Source: Tissierellia bacterium (GTDB taxonomy: Bacteria; Bacillota; Clostridia; Tissierellales; Peptoniphilaceae). Taken from it: a stretch of 42,201 bases of DNA. The DNA is taken from NCBI GenBank assembly GCA_030535395.1, contig JAUNLK010000013.1, positions 1 through 42,201 of the forward strand, written 5' to 3'. Positions 13,524 to 21,740 of this stretch are shown here, piece by piece. Position 1 is the stretch's first letter, and the number at the start of each line of letters is the position of its first letter. Below the pieces are notes generated by a model that saw nothing but the letters and a program-made list of their open reading frames with translations, ran no database searches and was not told the origin of the DNA. Position numbers and translations under genes: made by a program.

Positions 13524-15511
13524 ATTCTATTGAACAACGCACCATCGATACCCTGAGAGTCTTATCTATGGATGCCATAGATCGCGCGAATTCCGGCCAC
13601 CCGGGGTTGCCCCTGGGCGCAGCGCCCATGGCCTACACCCTTTGGGCCAAAGAGCTGAAAATCAACCCGGAAGATCCCCAGTGGTACAACCGCGATCGCT
13701 TTATCCTCAGTGCCGGCCACGGCTCGGCCCTTCTGTACTCCCTCCTTCACCTCTTTGGCTACGGGGTGAGTACGGAGGATTTGAAGAATTTCCGCCAATT
13801 GGGTTCCAACACCCCCGGCCACCCCGAGTACGGCCACACCCCCGGGGTGGAGACCACCACCGGTCCTTTGGGGGCGGGGATTGCCACCGCCGTGGGCTTT
13901 GCCATGGCGGAGACTCGCCTGGCCGCCCAGTACAATCGTCCCGGCCACGAGCTCATCGACCACCACACCTATGTCCTCTGTGGCGACGGGGACCTCATGG
14001 AGGGCATCAGCAATGAGGCCGCCTCCCTGGCCGGCACCCTGAAGCTGGGCAAGCTCATTGTCCTCTACGATTCCAACAAGATCTCCATTGAGGGGGACAC
14101 CCAGCACTATTTCAGTGAAAATGTGGTCCGCCGCTATGAGGCCATGGGCTGGCACGTCCTCACTGTGGAAAATGGCGCCAAGGTATGGCCCATCAATCAG
14201 GCCATTCAAACGGCCAAGGAGGAGGACGAGCGTCCCACCCTCATTGTGGTGAAGACCACCATTGGCTACGGCTCTCCCAAGGCGGGGACCGCTGATGTCC
14301 ACGGCTCTCCCCTGGGGGCCGAGGGCACCCAGAAGACCAAGGAGGCCCTGGGCTATCCCGACACCGAGGCCTTTGAAGTCACTGCCGAAGTGAAAGAGCA
14401 CATGGCCGCTCTCTTGGAGGAAAAGAAAAAGGCCTACCACCGGGAAAAGGAACTGGAGGCCTCCTACCGGAAGGAGTATCCCCAGGAGTGGCAGGCCCTC
14501 ACCGCCGCCATCAACGGCCAGGAGGACCTCAGCTTCCTGGACGAGGATGAGTACCTGGCTCCCCTGGAAAAGGACATGGCCACTCGGGCCTCCGGTGGCG
14601 TGGCCATGAACCGCATTGCCGAGAAGCTCCCCAATCTCTTTGGGGGCTCCGCCGACCTCACGCCCTCCACCAAGACCAATCTGAAAAACACCGGCCAGTA
14701 CCGGCCCGACGACCGCCTGGGGGGCAATATCAACTTCGGAGTTCGGGAGCACGCCATGGCCGCCATCATCAATGGCATTCAGCTCCACGGGGGCTTCCGC
14801 AGCTACGGCTCCACCTTCCTGGTCTTCTCCGACTATATGAAGCCCCAGATTCGCCTCTCGGCCCTCATGGGGGCACCGGTGAGCTATGTCTTCACCCACG
14901 ACTCCATTGGGGTGGGGGAGGACGGGCCCACCCACCAGCCCATTGAGCAGCTCACCATGCTCAGGAGCATCCCCAATCTCATCACCTTCCGCCCCGCCGA
15001 CGGGGCCGAGGTCCTGGCCGCCTGGGCCGTGGCCATGAAGAGCAAGAGCTCTCCCGTGGCCCTGGTCCTCAGCCGCCAGACCCTCCCCGAGCTTGAGGCC
15101 ACCAGTCAGGAGGCCCGCCGGGGCGGCTACATCCTCAGGGATCCCGAAAACTTCCAGGGCATTCTCCTGGCCACGGGCTCTGAGGTCCACCTGGCCCTGG
15201 AGGCAGCGGAGCTTCTCTCCCAGGAGGGAATGGAGTTTCGGGTGGTGAGCATGCCCTCCATGGAGCTGTTTGAAGCTCAGCCCATGAGCTATCAGGAAAA
15301 AGTTCTCCCCGAAAATTGCAAGTTCAGAGTTTCCCTGGAGGCGGGTCACACCATGCCCTGGTACCGCTACATCGGCAGGGAGGGACTGGCCCTGGGCATT
15401 GATTCCTTCGGCGCCAGCGGCCCCGGAGATGCCGTCTTTGCGGAGTTTGGCTTCACCCCGGAAAAGGTCGCCCAGCGCATTTTGGGGATGAAGGAACATT
15501 TGGAAAAATAA
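13520..15511 (+). CDS. tkt: Transketolase
   Basis: Thiamine-diphosphate enzyme of the pentose phosphate pathway that moves two-carbon units between sugar phosphates. The full-length 663-residue protein has an N-terminal TPP-binding domain with '[20 protein letters not shown]', '[17 protein letters not shown]' and '[18 protein letters not shown]'. The pyrimidine-binding domain has '[15 protein letters not shown]' with the catalytic Glu and '[20 protein letters not shown]'. A C-terminal domain follows ('[14 protein letters not shown]'). Its ATG overlaps the tagA stop by four bases, so this metabolic gene is translationally coupled to the wall-polymer operon. No clear terminator follows; the next gene has its own strong promoter. 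Confidence 0.96.
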   Translation: MNSIEQRTIDTLRVLSMDAIDRANSGHPGLPLGAAPMAYTLWAKELKINPEDPQWYNRDRFILSAGHGSALLYSLLHLFGYGVSTEDLKNFRQLGSNTPGHPEYGHTPGVETTTGPLGAGIATAVGFAMAETRLAAQYNRPGHELIDHHTYVLCGDGDLMEGISNEAASLAGTLKLGKLIVLYDSNKISIEGDTQHYFSENVVRRYEAMGWHVLTVENGAKVWPINQAIQTAKEEDERPTLIVVKTTIGYGSPKAGTADVHGSPLGAEGTQKTKEALGYPDTEAFEVTAEVKEHMAALLEEKKKAYHREKELEASYRKEYPQEWQALTAAINGQEDLSFLDEDEYLAPLEKDMATRASGGVAMNRIAEKLPNLFGGSADLTPSTKTNLKNTGQYRPDDRLGGNINFGVREHAMAAIINGIQLHGGFRSYGSTFLVFSDYMKPQIRLSALMGAPVSYVFTHDSIGVGEDGPTHQPIEQLTMLRSIPNLITFRPADGAEVLAAWAVAMKSKSSPVALVLSRQTLPELEATSQEARRGGYILRDPENFQGILLATGSEVHLALEAAELLSQEGMEFRVVSMPSMELFEAQPMSYQEKVLPENCKFRVSLEAGHTMPWYRYIGREGLALGIDSFGASGPGDAVFAEFGFTPEKVAQRILGMKEHLEK

Positions 15512-15524
15512 GCTCAGGAAAATA

Positions 15525-15553
15525 TTTACAGGACTAGTAGGCTTTGGTATAAT
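15525..15553 (+). promoter_or_regulatory. Strong sigma-A promoter of the FMN-binding lipoprotein gene
   Basis: TTTACA (15525-15530) is separated by exactly 17 bp from a perfect TATAAT (15548-15553), 33 bp before the start codon. Confidence 0.85.
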
Positions 15554-15586
15554 GGCGTCAGCACACAGAATTGCTAGGAGGTTCCA

Positions 15587-15952
15587 ATGAACAAAATGAT
15601 GAAGTTGTCATCGGTGTCCCTATTGGCACTCACCCTCGCTGCATGTGGTGGTGGCGCCAGCTATACCGATGGTACATACACAGGAGAGGCCACAGGCTTC
15701 AACGAGCAAGATCCCATTCAAGTTACAGTAACTGTAGCTGAGGGAAAAATTTCCGATATTGTAGTGGACAGCCACGCTGAGTCCCTGGGCCACGATGGTG
15801 CCCCCGAAACTGAAATTCAAATGGCCCTGGAAGAGCTCCCCGCCACCATGGTGGAGAAGAACACCACCGATGTGGATGTCATCGCCGGTGCCACCTACAC
15901 CTCCACTGGAGTGAAGGACGCCGTCAATGCCGCTCTGGAAGGGGCAAAATAG
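15587..15952 (+). CDS. Lipoprotein with FMN-binding domain
   Basis: A 121-residue exported lipoprotein. Residues 1-19 are a signal peptide ending in the lipobox 'LTLAAC', so Cys20 is lipidated. The mature part is one small FMN-binding domain of the NqrC/RnfG/PF04205 type: 'YTDGTYTGEATGFNEQDPIQVTVTVAEGKISDIVV', 'LGHDGAPETEIQMAL' and the C-terminal 'DVIAGATYTSTGVKDAV'. The last segment resembles the covalent-flavin motif D-x2-[ST]-G-A-T; the acceptor Thr is present, but the usual Ser/Thr before Gly is Ala. It could therefore take FMN from an ApbE-type transferase and serve in extracytoplasmic electron transfer. It is monocistronic with a strong promoter and terminator, so probably abundant. Confidence 0.92.
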   Translation: MNKMMKLSSVSLLALTLAACGGGASYTDGTYTGEATGFNEQDPIQVTVTVAEGKISDIVVDSHAESLGHDGAPETEIQMALEELPATMVEKNTTDVDVIAGATYTSTGVKDAVNAALEGAK

Positions 15953-15969
15953 TTCCTGAAAATGTGAAG

Positions 15970-15994
15970 CAGACCCTTCGGGGTCTGTTTTTTT
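15970..15994 (+). terminator. Rho-independent terminator after the lipoprotein gene
   Basis: CAGACCC, a TTCG tetraloop and GGGTCTG are followed by seven T residues. Confidence 0.95.
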
Positions 15995-16076
15995 CGTGGC
16001 TTTTGGGGAAAAAGATATATTGTGAAGGACAATTTGATAAGATAGAGGAGCATACAATATAAACCATGGAGGAAAT

Positions 16077-17237
16077 ATGAACTTTCAATTTTATGTGCCT
16101 ACAAAAATTCTCTTCGGTGAGGGCCAAGAGGCCCGCTTTGCCAAAGAGGTGAAAAAATGGGGGGACTCCGCCCTCATGGTCTACGGGGGAGGCTCGGTGA
16201 AGCGCAATGGAATCTACGATGCCATTGCAGGCCCCCTGAGGGAGGCCGGCATTCGGCTGGTGGACTTTGGCGGCGTGGAGCCCAATCCCCGGGTGGAGAG
16301 CGTTCGCCAGGGGGTGGAACTGGCCCGCAGGGAGGGGGTCCAGGTCGTCATTCCCATTGGAGGCGGCTCCACCATCGATGCGGCCAAGGCCATTGCCGCC
16401 GGAGTCAAGACCCAGGTGGACCCCTGGGAATTTGTCTCGGGGAAAGTGAAGGTGGAGGAGGCCCTGCCCATTTTGAGCGTCCTCACCCTTGCGGCCACCG
16501 GCTCTGAAATGGATTCCAGCTCCGTCATCACCAATCCCGAGACCCGGGAGAAACTGGGCTGGTCCTCCAAGCACGTCCTCCCCAAGGTGAGCCTCATGAA
16601 TCCCGCCTACACCACCACCGTGAGCCCCTATCAGACGGCGGCGGGGACGGCCGACATCATGAGCCACACCATGGAAAACTACTTCTCCGTGGACACGGGG
16701 GCCTTTATGCAGGACACCTTCTCCGAGGGCATTCTGGAGACCTGCATCCAGTACGGCCCCGTGGCATTGAAGGAGCCTGAGAACCTGGAGGCCCGGGGCA
16801 ATCTCATGTGGGCGGGGAGCTGGGCCATCAATGGCCTCACCAAGACCGGCAAGTCCCAGGCCTGGAGCGTCCACCCCATGGAGCACGAGCTCAGCGCCTT
16901 CTACGACATCACCCACGGGGTGGGCCTGGCCCTTCTCACGCCCCCCTGGCTCTCCCACATTCTCAGCGAGAAGACGGCCCCGAGAATCGCCCGCTTTGGC
17001 CGGCGGCTCTTTGGCCTGGAGGGAGAGGACATGGCCGTGGCCAGGGAGGCCATCCAAAAACTCCACGACTTCTTCGTTTCCATGGACATTCCCATGAGTT
17101 TGAAGGAAGTGGGCATTGGCGAGGAGCACCTGGAGGAGATGGCCCGGGCCTGCATGGACCACTGCGGCGGTTCCATCGACGGATTTGTACCATTAAATGA
17201 AGAGGATGTCCTGGCCATTTACCGGGCGGCCCTCTAA
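16077..17237 (+). CDS. Iron-containing alcohol dehydrogenase (butanol dehydrogenase-like)
   Basis: A 386-residue group III dehydrogenase that interconverts aldehydes and alcohols with NAD(P)H, typically in fermentation. The N-terminal nucleotide-binding domain shows 'ILFGEGQEARFAKEV', 'ALMVYGGGSVKRNGIY' and 'VIPIGGGSTIDAAKAIA'. The helical C-domain carries the metal ligands in 'TADIMSHTMENYF' (Asp and His) and the paired His of 'SVHPMEHELSAFYDITHGVGLALL'. 'TLAATGSEMDSSSVITN' is typical of the YugJ/BdhA branch. The start follows GGAGGAAAT. The next gene begins 18 bases after the stop, so they are likely co-transcribed. The physiological substrate cannot be fixed. Confidence 0.93.
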   Translation: MNFQFYVPTKILFGEGQEARFAKEVKKWGDSALMVYGGGSVKRNGIYDAIAGPLREAGIRLVDFGGVEPNPRVESVRQGVELARREGVQVVIPIGGGSTIDAAKAIAAGVKTQVDPWEFVSGKVKVEEALPILSVLTLAATGSEMDSSSVITNPETREKLGWSSKHVLPKVSLMNPAYTTTVSPYQTAAGTADIMSHTMENYFSVDTGAFMQDTFSEGILETCIQYGPVALKEPENLEARGNLMWAGSWAINGLTKTGKSQAWSVHPMEHELSAFYDITHGVGLALLTPPWLSHILSEKTAPRIARFGRRLFGLEGEDMAVAREAIQKLHDFFVSMDIPMSLKEVGIGEEHLEEMARACMDHCGGSIDGFVPLNEEDVLAIYRAAL

Positions 17238-17255
17238 AAAATGAAAGGAAGCACT

Positions 17256-18683
17256 ATGAATTTTCAACTGTATACCAAAGGCGGGCTCCCCGTCTATTTC
17301 CACTTTGAAGATGCAAAGGAGCAGGGGGAACTGGCCACCTTTGCCCTGGACCACGGCTTCAAGGGCAAGAGGGGAGAGGCCTTCTATCTCCCCGGCGTAA
17401 AGGGCGAGGGGGCCCTCCTCCTGGGCCTGGGCGAGACGGAAAAGCTGGATGAAGAGGCCTTCCGCCTGGCGGGCCACAGGGCCTATCTAGAGGCCAAGAA
17501 GTACCACGAGGCGGAGCTGGAATTTACCATGCCGGAAATGGACTTCTGCAATCGCAAGACCCTCATGTCCATCTACGAGGGCCTCTATCAGGGAAGCTAT
17601 GCATTCTCCCACAAGACCGAGGACGAGGACGAGTTCGAGCTCACCATCAACTACACCCCCTTCAAGGGTAAGGAGGAGAAAATCAAGTCCGGCAAGGCCT
17701 ACACCGAGGCGGTAATGGACGGGGTCTTCTTCGCCCGGGAGCTCACCAATGAGACCAGCAATATCATCACCCCTGAGCTTTTGGCAGAGGCCGCCGAGTC
17801 CACCTTGAGCCCCCTGGGGGTCAATGTCACCGTCTATGAGGAGGAGGAGCTCTCCGAAATGGGCTTCGACGCCTTCCTGGCCGTGGCCAAGGGCTCCGAG
17901 AATGGCCCCCGCCTCATTGTCATGGAGTACCGGGGCGACGAGGACTCCGACGATGTGACGGGCCTGGTGGGCAAGGGCCTCACCTACGACAGCGGCGGCT
18001 ACTGCATCAAGAGCCCCGGCGGCATGGTGGACATGCACTCCGATATGGCAGGCTCCGCCACCGTCATGGGGACCCTCCTGGCCCTGGCCAAGGCCCAGGC
18101 CAAGGTCAATGTCACCGGAGTGGTGGCCGCCTGCGAGAATCTCATCTCCGGCTCCGCCTACAAGACCGGCGACATCATCTCCTCCCTCTCCGGCAAGACC
18201 ATTGAAGTGGGCAACACCGACGCCGAGGGCCGCCTCACCCTGGCCGATGCCATCTACTATGCCACCAGCGAACTCAAGGTGAACCGAGTCATCGACCTGG
18301 CCACCCTCACGGGCGCTGCCGTAGTGGGCCTGGGCCACCTCTACACCGCGGCCCTCACCAATGACGAGGAGTTCTACGCCGCCCTCACCGAAGCTGCCAA
18401 GGCAGCCGGGGAGAAGATCTGGCCCCTGCCCAACGACCCCGCCTACAAGAAGCAGTTCTCCTCCAAAGTGGCCGATCTCAAAAACACCGGTCGCCTGGGG
18501 GCCGGCACCATCACCGCCGGGCAATTTGTGGGGGAATTCGTCCACGGCGACACCCCCTGGATCCACCTGGACATTGCAGGCACCGCCTATCTCCCCGAGG
18601 CCATGGGCTATCTCCCCGCCAGGGCCACAGGGGTCCAGGTGAAGACCCTCTTCCGCCTCCTCCATCCCCTCCAGTCCCACTAA
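17256..18683 (+). CDS. M17 leucyl aminopeptidase
   Basis: Cytosolic two-metal aminopeptidase that removes N-terminal residues from peptides. The 475-residue protein has a variable N-domain and a catalytic C-domain. The C-domain holds 'VGKGLTYDSGGYCIKSPGGMVDMHSDMAGSA', with the Lys/Asp metal ligands, and the family signature 'NTDAEGRLTLADA', with Asp/Glu ligands and the catalytic Arg. I begin at the ATG at 17256, which directly follows AAAGGAAGCACT. An ATG at 17241 would add five residues and overlap the ribosome site. Most PepA proteins are near 480-500 residues, so the length is normal. It follows the alcohol dehydrogenase closely and ends at a strong terminator. Confidence 0.94.
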   Translation: MNFQLYTKGGLPVYFHFEDAKEQGELATFALDHGFKGKRGEAFYLPGVKGEGALLLGLGETEKLDEEAFRLAGHRAYLEAKKYHEAELEFTMPEMDFCNRKTLMSIYEGLYQGSYAFSHKTEDEDEFELTINYTPFKGKEEKIKSGKAYTEAVMDGVFFARELTNETSNIITPELLAEAAESTLSPLGVNVTVYEEEELSEMGFDAFLAVAKGSENGPRLIVMEYRGDEDSDDVTGLVGKGLTYDSGGYCIKSPGGMVDMHSDMAGSATVMGTLLALAKAQAKVNVTGVVAACENLISGSAYKTGDIISSLSGKTIEVGNTDAEGRLTLADAIYYATSELKVNRVIDLATLTGAAVVGLGHLYTAALTNDEEFYAALTEAAKAAGEKIWPLPNDPAYKKQFSSKVADLKNTGRLGAGTITAGQFVGEFVHGDTPWIHLDIAGTAYLPEAMGYLPARATGVQVKTLFRLLHPLQSH

Positions 18684-18690
18684 AAGACCC

Positions 18691-18725
18691 ACCCCCCTTT
18701 TTAAAAAGGGGGGTTTTTCTTTTTC
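18691..18725 (+). terminator. Rho-independent terminator after the aminopeptidase gene
   Basis: ACCCCCCTTTTT (18691-18702) is immediately followed by its complement AAAAAGGGGGGT (18703-18714) and then a T-rich tail, giving a strong long hairpin. Confidence 0.92.
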
Positions 18726-18765
18726 ACATGGAAGCCATTGGGGAAATATTTTCCGGGAAAAAACA

Positions 18766-18809
18766 AAGACAAGGGAGGCAAGGTGTGTTATCATGGTAAC
18801 GTAAACGTT
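18766..18809 (+). promoter_or_regulatory. Candidate promoter and palindrome upstream of the EF-G paralogue
   Basis: TATCAT (18789-18794) with a possible AAGACA -35 (18766-18771) at 17 bp. Just downstream, AACGTAAACGTT (18798-18809) is a perfect 12-bp palindrome overlapping the expected start of transcription, a possible operator. Confidence 0.45.
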
Positions 18810-18847
18810 TCCACAAATTATTGGTGGAAGCTCCATAGGAGGTACAC

Positions 18848-20905
18848 ATGAAAGTATATCAAACGGAACAAATTCGCAACTTGGCCCTCGTGGGACACAC
18901 TGGATCGGGGAAAACGAATTTAACGGAAGCCATGCTCTTTCAATCCGGTGCCATTAAAACCTTGGGTCATGTGGGAAATAAAAATACCACTTCAGACTTC
19001 ACCCGGGAGGAAATGGAACGGGGCTTTTCCATTGGCACCAGTGTCATTCCTATCGAGTGGAAGAATATGAAGCTCAATATCATCGACACCCCCGGCTATC
19101 AGGACTTTTTGGGAGAGGCCATTGGCGCCCTTCGGGCAGCGGAGGCGGCCCTCATGGTCATCGACGCCACCAGTGGGGTCCAGGTGGGGAGTGAGCGGAT
19201 GTGGCGCTATGCCGAGAGCTTTGGCATGCCCCGGATCATCTTCATCAATAAAATCGATGGGGAAAATGTGAACTTCCGCAATCTCATGGAGGAAATTGAG
19301 TCCAAATTCGGCAAGAAGGTCATCCCCTTCAGTGTGCCCATTGGGGAAGGGGAGAGCTTTGTTGGGGTGACCGACGTCATCTTCCAAAAGGGCTTCCGCT
19401 ACGATAAGGGAACTCCCTCCGATGCCCCCCTCAATCACGACCAAATTAAGGCCACAGAGCGGATGTACGAGGAGATCGCAGAAGTGGTGGCCGAGAGCGA
19501 CGAAGTGCTCATGGACAAATACTTCAGCGGGGAAAAATTCACCCGTCAGGACCTCCTCCGTGGGGTCACCACCGCCCTCTTGGAAGGGGATGCCGTGCCC
19601 CTCTTGGTGGGTTCCGCTGAAAAGGGCATTGGGGTGGACATCCTCCTCAACACCATTGCCAACTACATGCCCAGTCCCGACGACGAGCGGGCCCACACGG
19701 GCTTTCGCTTCAAGAGCGGCGAGGAGCGCAAGCTCATCGAGGACGAGCCCTTCTCCGGCGTGGTCTTCAAGACCCTGGCCGACCCCTATGTGGGCAAAAT
19801 CTCCATCTTCAAGGTCATGAGTGGGGTCCTCACCAAAGACACCCCCCTCTACAATAGCAGCCGGGAAGTGGATGAAAAACTGGGGGGCCTCTTTGTCCTC
19901 AAGGGGAAAGAGCAGATTCCCGTGGACGAGCTCCACGCCGGGGACATTGGCGCCACCGCCAAGCTGGAACACACCCTCACCCGGGACACCCTCACCGACA
20001 AGAACCACCCCGTCCTCTACAAGCGGGTGAAGATGCCCCAGCCCGTCTACTTCTACGCCATTGAGGCAGCCAGCAAAAACGACGAGGAAAAACTCTCCAC
20101 CTCCCTCCGCCGGATTCAGGAGGAGGACCCCAACCTGGCCATTGTGCGCAACTCTGAAACCAAGCAGCTGACCATTGGGGGACTGGGCAATGCCCACCTG
20201 GACATCGTCCTGGACAAGCTGAAAAACACCTACAATGTGGAAGTGGTGAAGGTGCCCTTCATCATTCCCTATCGGGAGACTATTAAAAAGACCGCCGAAA
20301 TCCAGGGCAAGCACAAGAAGCAGTCCGGGGGCGCCGGTCAGTACGGGGACGTTTGGATTCGCTTCGAGCCCTTTGGTGGTGAATTTGAATTTGCCGAGGA
20401 GGTCTTCGGTGGGGCCGTACCCAAGAACTACTTCCCCGCCGTGGAAAAGGGCCTGGTGGAGGCCATGGAACACGGGACCCTGGCGGGCTTCCCCATGACC
20501 GGAGTTCGGGCCGTCCTCTACGATGGCTCCTACCACGATGTGGACAGTAACGAAGTTTCCTTTAAACTGGCAGCCCAGCTGGCCTTTAGAAATGGGATTC
20601 CCCAGGCTCAGCCTGCCCTTTTGGAACCCATTATGCGGGTGGAAATCACCGTTCCCGATGAGTTCATGGGGGATGTCATGGGCGATATGAACAAGCGCCG
20701 GGGCCGCATTCTCGGCATGGACCAACAGGGCGACCTCCAGCTCATTATGGCCGAGGCACCCCAGTCGGAGATGTTCGAGTACGCCATCGACCTGCGGGCC
20801 ATGACCCAGGGCCGCGGCGCCTTCACCATGGAATTTGTCCGCTACGAGGAAGTACCGGCACAGATTGCAGAAAAAGTGGTGGAAGAGGCCAATCAAGACA
20901 AATAA
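18848..20905 (+). CDS. Elongation factor G-like GTPase (FusA2-type paralogue)
   Basis: A 685-residue translational GTPase. G1 is 'GHTGSGKT' (residues 16-23), G3 is 'DTPGY' and G4 is 'NKID'. Domain II lies near 300-390, followed by domains III-V, including 'KHKKQSGGAGQYGDVWIRFEPF' of domain IV and the C-terminal 'RRGRILGMDQQGDLQLIMAEAPQSEMFEYAIDLRAMTQGRG'. The switch I segment ('NKNTTSDFTREEMERGFSIGTSV') and the overall shape match the second EF-G group found beside canonical FusA in many Firmicutes, rather than the str-operon enzyme. It is monocistronic and not next to rpsL/rpsG/tuf, which supports paralogue status. Its precise role in translocation or recycling is unknown. Confidence 0.88.
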   Translation: MKVYQTEQIRNLALVGHTGSGKTNLTEAMLFQSGAIKTLGHVGNKNTTSDFTREEMERGFSIGTSVIPIEWKNMKLNIIDTPGYQDFLGEAIGALRAAEAALMVIDATSGVQVGSERMWRYAESFGMPRIIFINKIDGENVNFRNLMEEIESKFGKKVIPFSVPIGEGESFVGVTDVIFQKGFRYDKGTPSDAPLNHDQIKATERMYEEIAEVVAESDEVLMDKYFSGEKFTRQDLLRGVTTALLEGDAVPLLVGSAEKGIGVDILLNTIANYMPSPDDERAHTGFRFKSGEERKLIEDEPFSGVVFKTLADPYVGKISIFKVMSGVLTKDTPLYNSSREVDEKLGGLFVLKGKEQIPVDELHAGDIGATAKLEHTLTRDTLTDKNHPVLYKRVKMPQPVYFYAIEAASKNDEEKLSTSLRRIQEEDPNLAIVRNSETKQLTIGGLGNAHLDIVLDKLKNTYNVEVVKVPFIIPYRETIKKTAEIQGKHKKQSGGAGQYGDVWIRFEPFGGEFEFAEEVFGGAVPKNYFPAVEKGLVEAMEHGTLAGFPMTGVRAVLYDGSYHDVDSNEVSFKLAAQLAFRNGIPQAQPALLEPIMRVEITVPDEFMGDVMGDMNKRRGRILGMDQQGDLQLIMAEAPQSEMFEYAIDLRAMTQGRGAFTMEFVRYEEVPAQIAEKVVEEANQDK

Positions 20906-20924
20906 ACAAATACAGATACAGGCA

Positions 20925-20960
20925 AAAAAATCGAGTGAACTTGGCTTCACTCGATTTTTT
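20925..20960 (+). terminator. Rho-independent terminator after the EF-G paralogue
   Basis: AAAAAATCGAGTGAA and TTCACTCGATTTTTT form a 15-base perfect stem with a six-base loop. Confidence 0.95.
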
Positions 20961-20983
20961 AATGCCTGGCCTGAAAAAGGGGC

Positions 20984-21092
20984 AGATCCTCCACAAAGCT
21001 CCAAAGGGAGCTTATGAGATACACAATAGAATTGGACCCAAAACAAACCTCCCATCCTCAAAACTACTTTTCCATCTTCAAAACTACTTTTA
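20984..21092 (+). repeat. Long intergenic repeat, copy 1
   Basis: About 105 bp beginning AGATCCTCCACAAAGCTCC and running through GAATTGGA and AAACAAACCTCCCATCCTC into two 20-bp units. It recurs at 21288-21392 with few changes. This copy holds a hairpin, AAGCTCC-4-GGAGCTT. It is noncoding: neither strand keeps a frame with a ribosome site. Confidence 0.85.
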
Positions 21093-21268
21093 AATCTTGA
21101 CAACTGCCATTGAACTTTCAGTTCTGCTATTGAATCCCCAAAGCTGATTATTTATTCACAAGGTACACTTGTTGGCTCAATGTAGGAGTTTGTTTTTCAA
21201 CAGTCCCATTCCATCTTGAAAACCGCGATTTCATTTTTAGTTCTGCTTTTCCACCTTCAATTGCACCC
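21049..21268 (+). repeat. Degenerate 20-bp tandem repeat array, block 1 (about 11 units)
   Basis: When cut every 20 bases from 21049, the sequence falls into related units with loose consensus TTYCATCTTSAAAACTGCTT. The clearest are at 21049, 21069, 21209 and 21229. Most units keep CATCTT or a variant followed by AAAAC, and spacing is held without indels. Twenty is not a multiple of three and stops occur, so it is not a coding repeat. Confidence 0.75.
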
Positions 21269-21287
21269 TTGGAAGTGGGGGAGGGGG

Positions 21288-21392
21288 AGATCCTCCACAA
21301 AGCTCCAAAGGGGAGCCTTGGAGATACAACCGTAGAATTGGATCCTCAAACAAACCTCCCATCCTCAAAACTACTTTTGCATCTTCAAAACT
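21288..21392 (+). repeat. Long intergenic repeat, copy 2
   Basis: Second copy of the element at 20984-21092, again starting AGATCCTCCACAAAGCTCC. It differs in the hairpin arm (GGAGCCTT) and in GATCCTCAAAC replacing GACCCAAAAC. It leads directly into block 2 of the 20-bp array. Confidence 0.85.
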
Positions 21393-21656
21393 GTCTTTGT
21401 AGTCCTCTAGGTGCTGTTGTTGGCTCAATGTAGAAATTTGTTTTTCAACAGTCCCATTCCATCTTGAAAACCACGATTTCATTTTCAGTTTTACTTTTTC
21501 ATCTCCAAAACTGCCTTTTTACTCCTTTAGGTGCTGTTGTTGGGTCATTGGAGAAATTTGTTTTTCAACGGTCCCATTCCATCTTGAATACCGCCATTTC
21601 ATTTTTACTTCTGTTTTTGAAGCCTGAAATTTGTTTTTCATCTTCCGAACTCTTTT
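21337..21656 (+). repeat. Degenerate 20-bp tandem repeat array, block 2 (16 units) with a 120-bp higher-order repeat
   Basis: From 21337 the sequence divides into sixteen 20-base units without a single indel. Units starting at 21397, 21417, 21437, 21457 and 21477 are repeated in the same order at 21517, 21537, 21557, 21577 and 21597, so a six-unit, 120-bp block was duplicated. Block 1 contains the same sub-series at 21169-21248. The array lies between two facing terminators, in a convergent intergenic region. Confidence 0.78.
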
Positions 21657-21682
21657 CTTATTCTGGCCCGATTGCTGCCGCG

Positions 21683-21724
21683 AAAAAAGGCCCCGGAGCT
21701 GGCATTTCAGCTCGGGGGCCTTTT
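21683..21724 (-). terminator. Rho-independent terminator of the TIGR00300-type gene
   Basis: AAAAGGCCCC-g-GAGCTG pairs with CAGCTC-g-GGGGCCTTTT with one internal mismatch. On the minus strand it is followed by TTTTTT, just past the gene end at 21741. Confidence 0.88.
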
Positions 21725-21740
21725 CATCTTTGGTTTTTCT

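Noticed and set aside
13562-15499. Minus-strand open frame of 645 codons opposite tkt
   Set aside because: A shadow of the GC-skewed third codon positions of transketolase, with no start signal and no family features.
18992-21103. Minus-strand open frame of about 700 codons opposite the EF-G paralogue
   Set aside because: It mirrors a GC-rich gene on the other strand, has no ribosome site and no recognisable domain, and runs through the terminator and repeats. The plus-strand EF-G is unambiguous.
21237-21482. Minus-strand 81-codon frame in the 20-bp array
   Set aside because: Unit length is not a multiple of three, the frame breaks between copies, and there is no ribosome site. It is a by-product of the repeats.
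20984-21656. CRISPR array
   Set aside because: Every 20-bp unit is related to the next, with no conserved repeats separated by unique spacers and no cas genes.
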